Source of the DNA: a virus
Length of the DNA: 64,000 bases
IMG/VR virus record: IMGVR_UViG_3300037087_000046
Location: 1-64,000 of that record
Direction: 5' to 3' (one strand)
A program made the position numbers and the translations under genes. A model generated the notes under the pieces. It was not told the origin of the DNA and made no database searches. It was given only the letters and a program-made list of their open reading frames with translations. Shown here piece by piece: positions 42,951 through 50,880 of this stretch (position 1 is its first letter; each line of letters starts with the position of its first letter).

Positions 42951-43787
42951 ATGGGTTATATGCACATCAACAATTTGTACAAGGACCAAACAATCCTCCT
43001 GTTCCGTGAGTGCTACGCAATGGAGAAGGTTCATGGTACGTCGGCACATATTTACTACCATGATCGTAAAGTAACCTTCTTCTCCGGGGGTGCACCCCAC
43101 CCGGAATTTATGGCACTGTTCAACATCAATCAGTTAGAACAAGATATGTTTCTACGCTTCGGGGATATGACAGTTACCATCTATGGAGAAGCCTATGGTG
43201 GTAAGATGCAAAGTATGAAAGAGACATACGGAGACAAACTCAAGTTTGTTGCCTTTGAGGTGGAAATCAATGATAAGTTTGTTCATGTTCCTGTAGCAGA
43301 ACAAATCTGTATCGGACTTGGCTTGGACTTTGTTGACTACGCCAGAGTAGGAACAACCCTGGATGAACTGGATGCAGAACGCGATAAGCCCTCCACCATT
43401 GCCCTGAGGTTGGGACTGGGTGAGAAGCAACGTGAAGGTGTTGTTCTTCGCCCACTGGAAGAAATGACGCTGAACAATGGTGCGCGAGTTATCTGTAAAC
43501 ACAAGCGACCTGACTTCTGTGAAACAAGAACTCAACGAGAAGTGCGCGTTGAGGACATGGAAGTCCTTCGTGAAGCAACCGCTATCGCTGAGGAATGGGT
43601 AACAGCGAATCGTCTTGACCATGTTCTTGATAAACTGGGAGTATGCACTATTGAGCAAACTGGTACAGTTATCAAGGCAATGCTGGAAGATGTCATTCGT
43701 GAAGGCGCGGGTGAAATAGTTATGAGTAAGGAAGCATCAACGGCAATCAGTCATAAGACAAAACAACTTTTTCATGGGAGATTGTAA
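42951..43787 (+). CDS. T4 Rnl2-like RNA ligase
   Basis: A 278-residue protein with nucleotidyltransferase motifs in order: motif I EKVHGT (Lys that becomes adenylylated, about residue 25), III YGEAYGG, IIIa FVAFEV, IV REGVVLRP and V ICKHKRPDF. This matches Rnl2-type ligases that seal nicks in double-stranded RNA or repair cleaved tRNA. A tRNA-like segment follows within 400 bases, and repair of anticodon-nuclease damage is a reasonable inference. Confidence 0.85.
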   Translation: MGYMHINNLYKDQTILLFRECYAMEKVHGTSAHIYYHDRKVTFFSGGAPHPEFMALFNINQLEQDMFLRFGDMTVTIYGEAYGGKMQSMKETYGDKLKFVAFEVEINDKFVHVPVAEQICIGLGLDFVDYARVGTTLDELDAERDKPSTIALRLGLGEKQREGVVLRPLEEMTLNNGARVICKHKRPDFCETRTQREVRVEDMEVLREATAIAEEWVTANRLDHVLDKLGVCTIEQTGTVIKAMLEDVIREGAGEIVMSKEASTAISHKTKQLFHGRL

Positions 43788-43972
43788 TGGAACAAACGTC
43801 TGGGGGTATTGGGTTGTTGGGTATGGTGTTTATCGTGTTTTTGGTACTGAAACTTTGCAACGTCATTACATGGTCATGGTGGTGGGTATGTTTGCCACTG
43901 TATGGCCCCTTGGCAATTACAATACCTATTCTGTTATTGATTGCTTTAGTGATGGTTTTTGCAAAAAAGTAG
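43787..43972 (+). CDS. Small two-span membrane protein
   Basis: A 61-residue protein with two hydrophobic segments (residues 8-24 and 36-58) separated by WSWWWV. Similar phage proteins are common. It directly precedes a promoter. A holin role cannot be claimed. Confidence 0.6.
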   Translation: MEQTSGGIGLLGMVFIVFLVLKLCNVITWSWWWVCLPLYGPLAITIPILLLIALVMVFAKK

Positions 43973-44002
43973 TTGACAAATTAGACTATAGTATGCTATT
44001 AG
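43973..44002 (+). promoter_or_regulatory. Promoter upstream of a tRNA-like region
   Basis: TTGACA at 43973-43978, an 18-bp spacer, -10 TATTAG at 43997-44002, with an imperfect ATAGTATGCTAT palindrome across the spacer. The spacer starts AATTAGA, as in the - strand promoter at 62176-62205. Confidence 0.6.
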
Positions 44003-44124
44003 CCAACCAGAAGGGCTGCGAATATACTCTAACTGGTTTTAACCAACGGACAGTTAGGCACCCCCTTAATGAGGTCAGCCGATAAGTAATGGATAGAATA
44101 GACTTGGGTACGGAACCTATCCAT

Positions 44125-44212
44125 ACGGGAGATGCCCCTACCAGCGGACTGTAAATCCGCCGACGAAAAACTGGAAGGAAGTTGTCAGGTGGTGCGTTAC
44201 CACTGTTCAATT
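44125..44212 (+). tRNA. tRNA-Tyr-like (GTA anticodon) element, probably degenerate
   Basis: A perfect anticodon arm, GCGGA-CTGTAAA-TCCGC (44144-44160), carries GTA for tyrosine, and a long variable-arm-like hairpin and a GTTCAATTC T-loop motif follow. The upstream GGGAGATGCCCC looks like a tRNA-Tyr 5' end with most of the D loop deleted, and no matching 3' acceptor strand or good T stem is present. It may be a tRNA remnant or a tRNA mimic. Confidence 0.35.
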
Positions 44213-44243
44213 CACATAAGGGTTACTACGAAAGTGAGAAAGT

Positions 44244-44585
44244 ATGTCAACATTTATGGTTTATATCTGGACACGTTTGGACTACCTACAGTGGGCATCC
44301 ATTACGGTGGCTACTTTATGGGGTATTGCTGCCTTATTCATCATAATGAATTGGGGATTGGGTGATATTGATGAGGACGTTATAAAAACTTTCTATCGTA
44401 AGAACAAAAAGAAAGTTATAGGGACGTTAGTTGTACCCCTCTTTATCATATTTCTTGTCCCTGATAAAACAGATTTTGCAACCATTTATGTTGTCCCTAA
44501 AATTACCAGCCAAGAGTTTGTAACTAAAACCCTTCCTGAAATGTATGAGGTAATCAAAAAAGAAATTAAAGAGTTACAAAAATAG
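44244..44585 (+). CDS. Two-span membrane protein
   Basis: A 113-residue protein with hydrophobic segments at about residues 15-35 and 60-73, joined by a basic loop (FYRKNKKKV), and a C-terminal charged helix. Could be holin-like, but evidence is only topology. Confidence 0.6.
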   Translation: MSTFMVYIWTRLDYLQWASITVATLWGIAALFIIMNWGLGDIDEDVIKTFYRKNKKKVIGTLVVPLFIIFLVPDKTDFATIYVVPKITSQEFVTKTLPEMYEVIKKEIKELQK

Positions 44586-44615
44586 GGGACGGGCAACATC
44601 GGTGGGCATTTTTAA

Positions 44616-44650
44616 TAATCCGGTCAGCGTTATGCTGACCGGATATTTGT
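44616..44650 (+). terminator. Hairpin terminator
   Basis: A 10-bp perfect stem TCCGGTCAGC/GCTGACCGGA with a GTTAT loop at 44618-44642, followed by a weak TATTTGTG tail. It lies between the membrane protein gene and the next gene, which has its own ribosome site. Confidence 0.55.
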
Positions 44651-44666
44651 GTCTTAGGAGGTTGGC

Positions 44667-44984
44667 ATGTTTCTAAAAGTATGGTGGACTTTGTTTAAAC
44701 TTGAGTATTGCAACAATGTAGATTTTGAACTTGATGGAGTCGTTTATAAGGGTAATGAAATTTCTTATAAAGACTTCACGGTTAGACATATCTGGAATGA
44801 CACTATTCTGACCTACAAGGGGGTACAAATCAGAAGCCCCTACAAGATTACTGGCTGGGTGCCTTTGGCAGAACACATGCTTAAAACAATTAAGAAGAAT
44901 GGGCGGCTGCGTAAAGCAGCGTTGATTGATAAACTGAAACAAGATGAGAAATTCTTGAAGGAGACACAATGGATAGACCAATAG
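44667..44984 (+). CDS. Hypothetical protein
   Basis: A 105-residue basic protein with an aromatic beta-rich N-terminal half and a helical C-terminus. AGGAGG upstream. Overlaps the DUF4406 gene by 16 bases. Confidence 0.6.
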   Translation: MFLKVWWTLFKLEYCNNVDFELDGVVYKGNEISYKDFTVRHIWNDTILTYKGVQIRSPYKITGWVPLAEHMLKTIKKNGRLRKAALIDKLKQDEKFLKETQWIDQ

Positions 44985-45307
44985 TTTATATTGCAGGGCC
45001 TTATAGAGGTGATATAGCAGGTAACATTGCACGGGCACGTAATGCTGCCTTTATTTTGGCGGGGCATAACATCTGGTTTCATTGCCCCCATTCCCATACG
45101 GCCTTGATGGACGGCGCAGCACCCGATGAATTCTTTTTGGAACTGGATAAGCACTACTTAAAAATATGTTCCTGCATCTACCTGCTTGAGGGGTGGGGGA
45201 AATCTACTGGCACATTATCTGAGATTGCTTTAGCAAAACAAATGGGTCTACCAATATTTGAATCTATTGAGGAGGTTATAAAGTATGGAACAAGGGACAA
45301 AGTTTGA
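44969..45307 (+). CDS. DUF4406 (nucleoside 2-deoxyribosyltransferase-like) protein
   Basis: A 112-residue protein with IVYIAGPYRG at the start and FHCPHSHTALMDG and EGWGKSTGTLSEIALAK later, the core of DUF4406 and nucleoside 2-deoxyribosyltransferase-like folds. It probably acts on nucleotide or nucleoside N-glycosidic bonds. It is part of a nucleotide-metabolism block with the DUF5664 and NrdD genes. Confidence 0.8.
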   Translation: MDRPIVYIAGPYRGDIAGNIARARNAAFILAGHNIWFHCPHSHTALMDGAAPDEFFLELDKHYLKICSCIYLLEGWGKSTGTLSEIALAKQMGLPIFESIEEVIKYGTRDKV

Positions 45308-45575
45308 TGTTGGAAAGCCACAGTGGAATCTTCTACCGTGGAATGCAGTAAAAGAAGTTGTTGAGGTACTTACGCTGGGGGCGACTAAATATGCTCCCAA
45401 TAATTGGCAACATGTCAGACCCATTTCCCGATATAAGGATGCTGCGTTCAGACATTTTACCTCCTATTGTATGGGAGAGAAACTTGATAACGAAACAGGT
45501 AAATCCCACGTAGCCCACGCTATTGCATGTCTACTGTTTTTACTGTGGTTTGAATTGGGGGAAATAAATGATTAA
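45285..45575 (+). CDS. dATP/dGTP diphosphohydrolase-like (DUF5664) protein
   Basis: A 96-residue protein with KFDVGKPQWNLLPW, GATKYAPNNW and RHFTSYCMGEKLDNETG then HVAHAIACLLFLLW, the DUF5664 pattern linked to dATP/dGTP diphosphohydrolases. Conserved His and acidic residues would bind metal. It may adjust dNTP pools, and in some phages it is tied to modified-base synthesis. Confidence 0.75.
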   Translation: MEQGTKFDVGKPQWNLLPWNAVKEVVEVLTLGATKYAPNNWQHVRPISRYKDAAFRHFTSYCMGEKLDNETGKSHVAHAIACLLFLLWFELGEIND

Positions 45576-46116
45576 GATTGGGTTTGTAGGCGGACCAAGT
45601 GCTGGGAAGACGTCCTTGAGTAGGTTATTGTCTACACAATTCATTGGGAAATATAAAACCGAACTGGTGTCGGAGTATGCGCGTGAATGGATAAACCTAC
45701 ACGGACAAACAACCAAAATGGAACACCAGTTACATTTTTTCAACCAGCAATGTCTGCGGGAGAAGTCCCTAATTACTGATAAAGTACAATACCTTATCAC
45801 CGACTCCCCCGTTCATTTGGGAATTGTATATGCCATGTTGTATAATGACAACCCCACTTTGTTAGATGGGCTACTGCAACAGGGATTTGATTATACCTAT
45901 GATTATATCTTTCATTTGCCACCAAATAAGACACCAGAGAATGATGGTACACGCCAAAATTTACAACTCACCAAAACATGGCAGGAAGAGTTTGATACCT
46001 TGGTTAGCACAGTTTTCAGTTATTTGTATAAACCAACGAAGTATGTTAAAATTACCGCTGTTGACAAAACTACACAATTGACAGAGGTTCTAAGGGAGAT
46101 CGGTTTTGGAAATTAA
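45568..46116 (+). CDS. P-loop AAA-type ATPase / kinase (NadR-like fold)
   Basis: A 182-residue protein with Walker A GGPSAGKTSL at residues 8-17, EYAREW and TDSPVHLG segments and a late lid region, as in AAA_28/NadR-type nucleoside kinases. It may phosphorylate nucleosides or nicotinamide riboside. It precedes nrdD and overlaps it by 11 bases. Confidence 0.65.
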   Translation: MIKIGFVGGPSAGKTSLSRLLSTQFIGKYKTELVSEYAREWINLHGQTTKMEHQLHFFNQQCLREKSLITDKVQYLITDSPVHLGIVYAMLYNDNPTLLDGLLQQGFDYTYDYIFHLPPNKTPENDGTRQNLQLTKTWQEEFDTLVSTVFSYLYKPTKYVKITAVDKTTQLTEVLREIGFGN

Positions 46117-49100
46117 GAAACGAGATGGGTCAGTAGTTCCGTTTAAGCAAGAGAAAATTACGTTGGCTATTTTTAAGGCAGCACAAGCATGTGGGGGGAA
46201 TGACTTCAAACGCGCAGAGGAACTCTGTGCGGAGGTTGTTAAGAGAATCAACAACTACGTTGTTGAGGACGTTCAGAACCTAATTGAGAAAGTCCTGATG
46301 GAGCGGGGGCACACTCAGACCGCACGCGCCTTTATTTTGTATCGTGAGAAACATAAACAAGCCCGTGAGAAGAATGCCCTGATTGGGGCTACCATCGGGA
46401 TGTTTAATGACTATTTGGATGACCAGGATTGGCGCATTCAGGAGAATGCTAATAGCCAAAAAAGTGTGAATGGGTTAAACAACTACGTAAGGGAAGCGTT
46501 TACTAAGAATTACTGGCTTCACGAAATCTACCCAAATGAAATTCGACAAGCGCATGAGCAAGGGGACTTCCATATCCATGACTTGGGGTTACTGGCTGGG
46601 TATTGTAGTGGGTGGGACCTACAACAATTACTTCGGGATGGATTTGGAGTAGAGGGTAAAGAACGAAGCAACCCGGCAAAGCACCTACGGTCATTCCTTG
46701 GGCAGATTCTTAACTCAACCCTAATTACTCAGGGAGAATGTTCAGGGGCACAGGCATGGACATCCTTTGATACCTTCTGCGCCCCGTTCATTCGCTATGA
46801 TAACCTAACTTACAAGCAAGTAAAGCAGTCATTGCAGGAGTTTGTTTTCAGCCTCAACCTACCCTCACGAGTTGGTTTTCAGGCAGCCTTTAGTAATGTA
46901 ACGGTTGATATTACTTGCCCAAAAAGTTTGTGTAATACAGCAGTTATCATAGGTGGGGAAATGCAGCAAGAAACTTATGGAATGTTCCAAGAAGAAATGG
47001 ATATATTCAATAAGGCTTTCTGTGAGGTTATGCTGGAGGGAGATGCAAAGGGGGCTGCCCATTCCTATCCAATCCCTACATTGAACATTACTAAGACGTT
47101 CCCGTGGGAGTCAGAGGCAGTTGAAGCCTACATGAAACTTGCGTGTAAGTATGGATCGCCATACCTATCCAATTATATAAACTCTGATAATGACCCTGAC
47201 GACGCTGTGAGTATGTGTCCGCTTGCACCTAATACTAAGGTGTTAATAAAAAATTCAAAAGATAAAATTACATCTATTGAGATAGAAAGGGCCTATAACA
47301 GAATAGGTAAGTTATATAAAACATTCCATAAGGGGGGTTGGTATGATACCTCCTTTGTAAGAGTCCCAATATCTGAGTATGTAAGAATAACCCTGATAAA
47401 TGGGCAAATAATTGAAATGGATGTGAACCATTTACAACCATCATGGAATGGGAACCCAGACTTTATTACAAATACCGTTAAAGCAGAGGAATTAAAAGAG
47501 GGGATGTGGTTACCGTTTAATGTCGATAAAATGGGAGACGAGAAAGATTCCGATTATTTGGCGGGATACGCGGTTGGGTGTTACATGGGAGATGGGTTTA
47601 TTACAAATGGGGGTGTTGTATATTGTTTATCATACACTGACAAAAAAATAAAAGCACACGATTTGTTAAAAAAGTTTTGGGAGCAATTAGGATGTACATG
47701 TTATTATCATAAAAATGGGGATAATGCTAGAAACTTGTGCATTGAAATCTGTAACCAAGCCCCAAAACAATTTATAGAGAATTTTGTTGGTGGTAGCACT
47801 TCATTAACAAAGTATCTAAAAAATACTGTTTGGAGTAAATCAAATACTTTCCATAGTGGCATTTTAGACGGGTGGTTTGCTACCGATGGTGGCTCAAAAA
47901 ATAGGTTGGAAACCTCTTCTAAATTAGCAACTGAGAGTTTTAGCACACTTTGCACTCTACTGGGGAGTACCCATAGTATTAGTGAGGGGGCTATTCCTAA
48001 GAATTATGGTTCTGTCAATAAATGTTATACATGCCGTAAAACAGACAAAGAAAAATATCCGGGGTTATACCACAAGTGGGGGGACTATAAATGGATACCA
48101 ATCAAATCAATTGACTTAAAAAGGGGGAATAGAAACTTCTACTGTGCCGTGGTTGATAGTCCCGACCATTTATTCACACTATCCAGTGGACTTATCACAC
48201 ATAACTGTAGGTTGAGACTTTCAACCAAGGAACTAAAAAAGCGTGGCGGTGGGCTGTTTGGTAGTAACCCCTTGACTGGAAGTATTGGGGTAGTAACCTT
48301 GAATCTACCACGGGCAGCAAAGGGAAGAACTCCAGATGAGTTCCTTGAACAACTAAAGAAACTAAGTAATCTTGCAAAGGACTCTTTGGAAATTAAGCGT
48401 AAGATTATTGAAGAACAATCACGTAACGGGCTGTACCCCTACTCTGCAAAATATCTGAAGGGTGTATTTGATCGCACAGGGGAGTATTGGTCTAACCACT
48501 TCAATACCATTGGGTTAGTAGGGATGAATGAAGCGTGCATTCATTTGTTTGGGGATGGTATTGCGCACCACAAGGAGTTTGCAGAGCAAACCCTTGAATA
48601 TCTACGAGACTTGCTCCTTCAGTACCAAGAGGAAACCGGGCACCAATACAACCTGGAAGCAACACCCGCTGAAGGAACTTGCTACTCACTGGCAAAGAAA
48701 GATGGTGGACAATTTGTTTACTACACAAATTCCACCAACCTGCCTGTGGATTATACAGATAACATCTTCACTGCCCTTGACCACCAAGATAAGTTGCAAT
48801 CCCTTTATACTGGAGGAACTGTACAGCACCTCTATCTTGGGGAACGTATAGAAGACCCAAAGGCTTGCGCTGAATTGATTAAGGTGATTTTTACTAAATA
48901 CAAATTACCCTACATCTCCATCACGCCAACCTTTAGCGTTTGTGAGGAGCATGGCTACTTAGTAGGTAACGTGGAACAATGCCCTAAGTGTGGTGCTGAA
49001 ACAGAAGTCTGGTCAAGAGTTACAGGCTATCTACGGCCAGTGAAAAACTATAACACCGGAAAGAAACAAGAGTTTAAAGAAAGGTTGACTTATAATGTGA

Positions 49101-49123
49101 AAGGAGGTGATACCAATGGCTAA
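46106..49123 (+). CDS. nrdD: Anaerobic ribonucleoside-triphosphate reductase with intein
   Basis: A 1005-residue reading frame starting at TTG with GGGAGA upstream. Residues 1-90 form an ATP-cone (KKRDGSVVPFKQEKI). A conserved Cys is in LAGYCSGWDL. After splicing, the active-site segment reads AVSM-CRLRLS. The C-terminal zinc site (CEEHG, CPKCG) precedes the glycyl-radical region RVTGYLRP. It reduces NTPs to dNTPs without oxygen after activation by NrdG (53116-53637). Codons 371-700 are an intein; the mature protein is about 675 residues. Confidence 0.92.
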   Translation: MEIKKRDGSVVPFKQEKITLAIFKAAQACGGNDFKRAEELCAEVVKRINNYVVEDVQNLIEKVLMERGHTQTARAFILYREKHKQAREKNALIGATIGMFNDYLDDQDWRIQENANSQKSVNGLNNYVREAFTKNYWLHEIYPNEIRQAHEQGDFHIHDLGLLAGYCSGWDLQQLLRDGFGVEGKERSNPAKHLRSFLGQILNSTLITQGECSGAQAWTSFDTFCAPFIRYDNLTYKQVKQSLQEFVFSLNLPSRVGFQAAFSNVTVDITCPKSLCNTAVIIGGEMQQETYGMFQEEMDIFNKAFCEVMLEGDAKGAAHSYPIPTLNITKTFPWESEAVEAYMKLACKYGSPYLSNYINSDNDPDDAVSMCPLAPNTKVLIKNSKDKITSIEIERAYNRIGKLYKTFHKGGWYDTSFVRVPISEYVRITLINGQIIEMDVNHLQPSWNGNPDFITNTVKAEELKEGMWLPFNVDKMGDEKDSDYLAGYAVGCYMGDGFITNGGVVYCLSYTDKKIKAHDLLKKFWEQLGCTCYYHKNGDNARNLCIEICNQAPKQFIENFVGGSTSLTKYLKNTVWSKSNTFHSGILDGWFATDGGSKNRLETSSKLATESFSTLCTLLGSTHSISEGAIPKNYGSVNKCYTCRKTDKEKYPGLYHKWGDYKWIPIKSIDLKRGNRNFYCAVVDSPDHLFTLSSGLITHNCRLRLSTKELKKRGGGLFGSNPLTGSIGVVTLNLPRAAKGRTPDEFLEQLKKLSNLAKDSLEIKRKIIEEQSRNGLYPYSAKYLKGVFDRTGEYWSNHFNTIGLVGMNEACIHLFGDGIAHHKEFAEQTLEYLRDLLLQYQEETGHQYNLEATPAEGTCYSLAKKDGGQFVYYTNSTNLPVDYTDNIFTALDHQDKLQSLYTGGTVQHLYLGERIEDPKACAELIKVIFTKYKLPYISITPTFSVCEEHGYLVGNVEQCPKCGAETEVWSRVTGYLRPVKNYNTGKKQEFKERLTYNVKGGDTNG
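47216..48205 (+). mobile_element. Intein with LAGLIDADG homing endonuclease in nrdD
   Basis: A 330-residue insertion. It begins with CPLAPNTKV (Cys1), ends VDSPDHLFTLSSGLITHN, and is followed by Cys+1, the standard intein junction. The centre has two DOD motifs, LAGYAVGCYMGDG and GILDGWFATDGG, so an active homing endonuclease is likely. The insertion lies directly before the Cys that aligns with the thiyl-radical Cys of class III reductases. Confidence 0.9.
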
Positions 49124-49160
49124 GAAGAAGACTAAGGGCACTGGCGGAGGTTGTAAGTAA
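49116..49160 (+). CDS. 14-residue peptide overlapping the end of nrdD
   Basis: MAKKKTKGTGGGCK in another frame than nrdD. AAAGGAGGTGA, a full-strength ribosome site, lies 5 bases upstream of its ATG. The ATG overlaps the nrdD stop (ATGGCTAA). It ends immediately before the terminator. It may be a translated micropeptide with a Gly-Gly-Gly-Cys tail, or may just terminate ribosomes before the hairpin. Confidence 0.5.
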   Translation: MAKKKTKGTGGGCK

Positions 49161-49162
49161 AG

Positions 49163-49198
49163 AAAAGCGCATAGGACACATGTCCTATGCGCTTTTTT
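49163..49198 (+). terminator. Intrinsic terminator after nrdD
   Basis: A perfect inverted repeat GCGCATAGGACA/TGTCCTATGCGC (49167-49192) followed by T6. It separates nrdD from the next promoter two bases downstream. Confidence 0.85.
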
Positions 49199-49199
49199 A

Positions 49200-49229
49200 T
49201 TGACAGTAAAGAGTCTAACGTGTTAGACT
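49200..49229 (+). promoter_or_regulatory. Promoter with the longest operator palindrome
   Basis: TTGACA at 49200-49205, 18 bp, TAGACT at 49224-49229. AGTCTAACGTGTTAGACT (49212-49229) is perfect and extends to 12-bp arms (AAAGAGTCTAAC on the left). It drives the DUF7666-like gene. Confidence 0.8.
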
Positions 49230-49255
49230 CTTTATGTCTGAAAGGAGACACACAT

Positions 49256-50008
49256 ATGATTGGTTATAAGGCATTCAACAAAGATTTGACTTGTAGAGGC
49301 TTTCAGTTTTATATTGATGGGCGTTGGCATAAATTGGAAAATGACAACCCACTTGTATTGTGTGAGAATGGGTTCCACTTTTGCGAACAGCCCTCTGGAG
49401 TTTGGGCGTATTACAGTGAATCTGACACTCGTGTTTTTAAGGTGGATACAGACATTGTGTTGGAAATGCCAAGTGAAGCGGGGGCAGATTTTAAACGTGT
49501 GTGTCGTAAAATAAAATTGCTTGAGGAACTAACTCCAGGTGGCAACTGTAACACGGGCGACCGAAACACGGGCGACCAAAACACGGGCGACCAAAACACG
49601 GGCGACCAAAACACGGGCGACCAAAACACTGGCGACCGAAACACGGGAAACTCTAACACGGGAAACTATAACACGGGAAACTATAACACGGGCCACGGAA
49701 ACACTGGCGACCAAAACACTGGCCACCGAAACACTGGCGACCAAAACACGGGACACGGAAACACTGGATACGGAAATGCAACTGACAAACACACTGGTAA
49801 TTTCTGTGTAAAGCCCCCCAAGCCCATTTGGTTTGATAGGGTATTCTTTGGGGAGGAACCCCCAGCATACAAATACACTGAATTACTTAGTCTTCTGGGT
49901 CAAAATACCCCGTTTGATTATGCCGAATGGGCTTGGCTACCTAATGCCACAACAAAAAAAGTAAAGGCACTGCATGAAGCACATATCGCACGGAGGGGTG
50001 CTAAATGA
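49256..50008 (+). CDS. DUF7666-like protein with NTGxx pentapeptide repeats
   Basis: The start is ATG 49256 after AAAGGAG, giving 250 residues. The N-terminal part (GYKAFNKDLTCRGFQF, CENGFHFCEQP) fits a phage domain I recall as DUF7666. Residues about 97-185 are some 18 tandem five-residue NTGxx repeats, expected to form a right-handed beta-helix. The C-terminal part has PFDYAEWAWLPN. Repeat DNA is an exact or near-exact 15-base unit. Confidence 0.65.
   Translation: MIGYKAFNKDLTCRGFQFYIDGRWHKLENDNPLVLCENGFHFCEQPSGVWAYYSESDTRVFKVDTDIVLEMPSEAGADFKRVCRKIKLLEELTPGGNCNTGDRNTGDQNTGDQNTGDQNTGDQNTGDRNTGNSNTGNYNTGNYNTGHGNTGDQNTGHRNTGDQNTGHGNTGYGNATDKHTGNFCVKPPKPIWFDRVFFGEEPPAYKYTELLSLLGQNTPFDYAEWAWLPNATTKKVKALHEAHIARRGAK
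49546..49795 (+). repeat. 15-bp tandem repeat coding for NTGxx
   Basis: Units like AACACGGGCGACCAA repeat about 17 times, the first ones nearly identical. They form the pentapeptide repeat of the surrounding gene. Nearly identical early units suggest recent expansion. Confidence 0.85.
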
Positions 50009-50526
50009 ACACTTGGCTAAAAGTAATTAGACACTGTTGTGGAGATGAAACAGAATTTATGGTGGACTGGATTAGGGGGCTAATCCTTAACCCGGAAGAA
50101 AATCGTCCCTACCTGTATTTCTGGGGGCCTGAAGAATGTGGTAAGTCTACTATCCACTATGCAATTGGATTATTGCTGGGTATAGGACAGTATAGGAGTG
50201 TAAGTAGTATGCTAAAGAGTCCTCACCAGATAAACACATTTAGGTATTTGTTCAATACAACACTGTGTGTCGTGGAAGAGGGACATGGTGATATTGCACA
50301 ACTTACTCATTATGTCCAAGACAGCCACATCAGGCTGCACTTGGCGGGTTCAAAACCAATCAACGTGCTAAACCGCACAAACTGGATTGAGTGTAGTGAG
50401 ATTCATAACCCCCCACCGTTTGCAAAAGTGTTTACGGTAGAACCACTGGTTGAAATTATCCCACATAAAGAAATGATGCAGATGTTGGAAGAAGAGAAAG
50501 ATGCTTTTCTGGAATTTATTATTTGA
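50005..50526 (+). CDS. Stand-alone SF3-helicase-like P-loop protein
   Basis: A 173-residue protein with Walker A GPEECGKST (about residues 44-52) and a Walker B-like LCVVEEGHGD. This matches the helicase end of the primase-helicase at 19553-22237 but lacks the primase part. It may be a helicase remnant, a regulator of the full helicase, or a loader. It overlaps the previous gene by 4 bp. Confidence 0.65.
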   Translation: MNTWLKVIRHCCGDETEFMVDWIRGLILNPEENRPYLYFWGPEECGKSTIHYAIGLLLGIGQYRSVSSMLKSPHQINTFRYLFNTTLCVVEEGHGDIAQLTHYVQDSHIRLHLAGSKPINVLNRTNWIECSEIHNPPPFAKVFTVEPLVEIIPHKEMMQMLEEEKDAFLEFII

Positions 50527-50552
50527 CAGTAGTCAGTGTAGCATGCTACACT
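50523..50552 (+). promoter_or_regulatory. Promoter with a variant palindrome
   Basis: TTGACA at 50523-50528, 18 bp, TACACT at 50547-50552. The palindrome AGTGTAGCATGCTACACT is perfect, with the same size and position as elsewhere but different arm sequence. It may bind a related or altered regulator. Confidence 0.75.
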
Positions 50553-50586
50553 GTTTCTCGTAGGTCAACTCAAAGGAGACAAAACA

Positions 50587-50880
50587 ATGTACACAGTATA
50601 CGTAAACGGAGTTGAAGTTGGCAAAGTAGAAAATATCAATATCGAAGGGGACATTGTTATTGCGGGTAATTACATGCAGTATCATTTCGCAGGAGACCCT
50701 AAATGGTATGGCAGCCTTGAAGAAGCCTGCCAACACCCTGTAGTTGGCTCAGTATTGGAATCCCGCGATATGTCAGACTATTGTGAATGCTGCCATGAGG
50801 TTACTGATTGGGTATGGTGTAAAGGTCCAAAAGGAATGCAGCGCATGTGTGACTCTTGTAGGTCTGATTGGGATGATTAG
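50587..50880 (+). CDS. Small zinc-binding-type protein
   Basis: A 97-residue protein. The N-terminal half is beta-rich. The C-terminal half has CECCHEVTDWVWC and CDSC, a likely zinc site. Overlaps the next ATG. AAAGGAG upstream. Confidence 0.6.
   Translation: MYTVYVNGVEVGKVENINIEGDIVIAGNYMQYHFAGDPKWYGSLEEACQHPVVGSVLESRDMSDYCECCHEVTDWVWCKGPKGMQRMCDSCRSDWDD

Noticed and set aside
44003-44090. A second tRNA before the tRNA-Tyr-like element
   Set aside because: Stems can be drawn, but no T arm, anticodon arm or acceptor pairing fits a tRNA.
46063-46090. TTGACA-like matches inside coding regions such as 25143, 46063 and 53566
   Set aside because: They lack a -10 at 18 bp and lie inside conserved codons, so they are likely chance matches.
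49546-49795. CRISPR-like array
   Set aside because: The repeats are contiguous 15-bp coding units without unique spacers.
49411-49878. Long repetitive frames opposite and beside the NTGxx repeat gene
   Set aside because: Alternative-frame readings of the 15-bp repeat; the NTGxx frame has a proper start, ribosome site and flanking domains.
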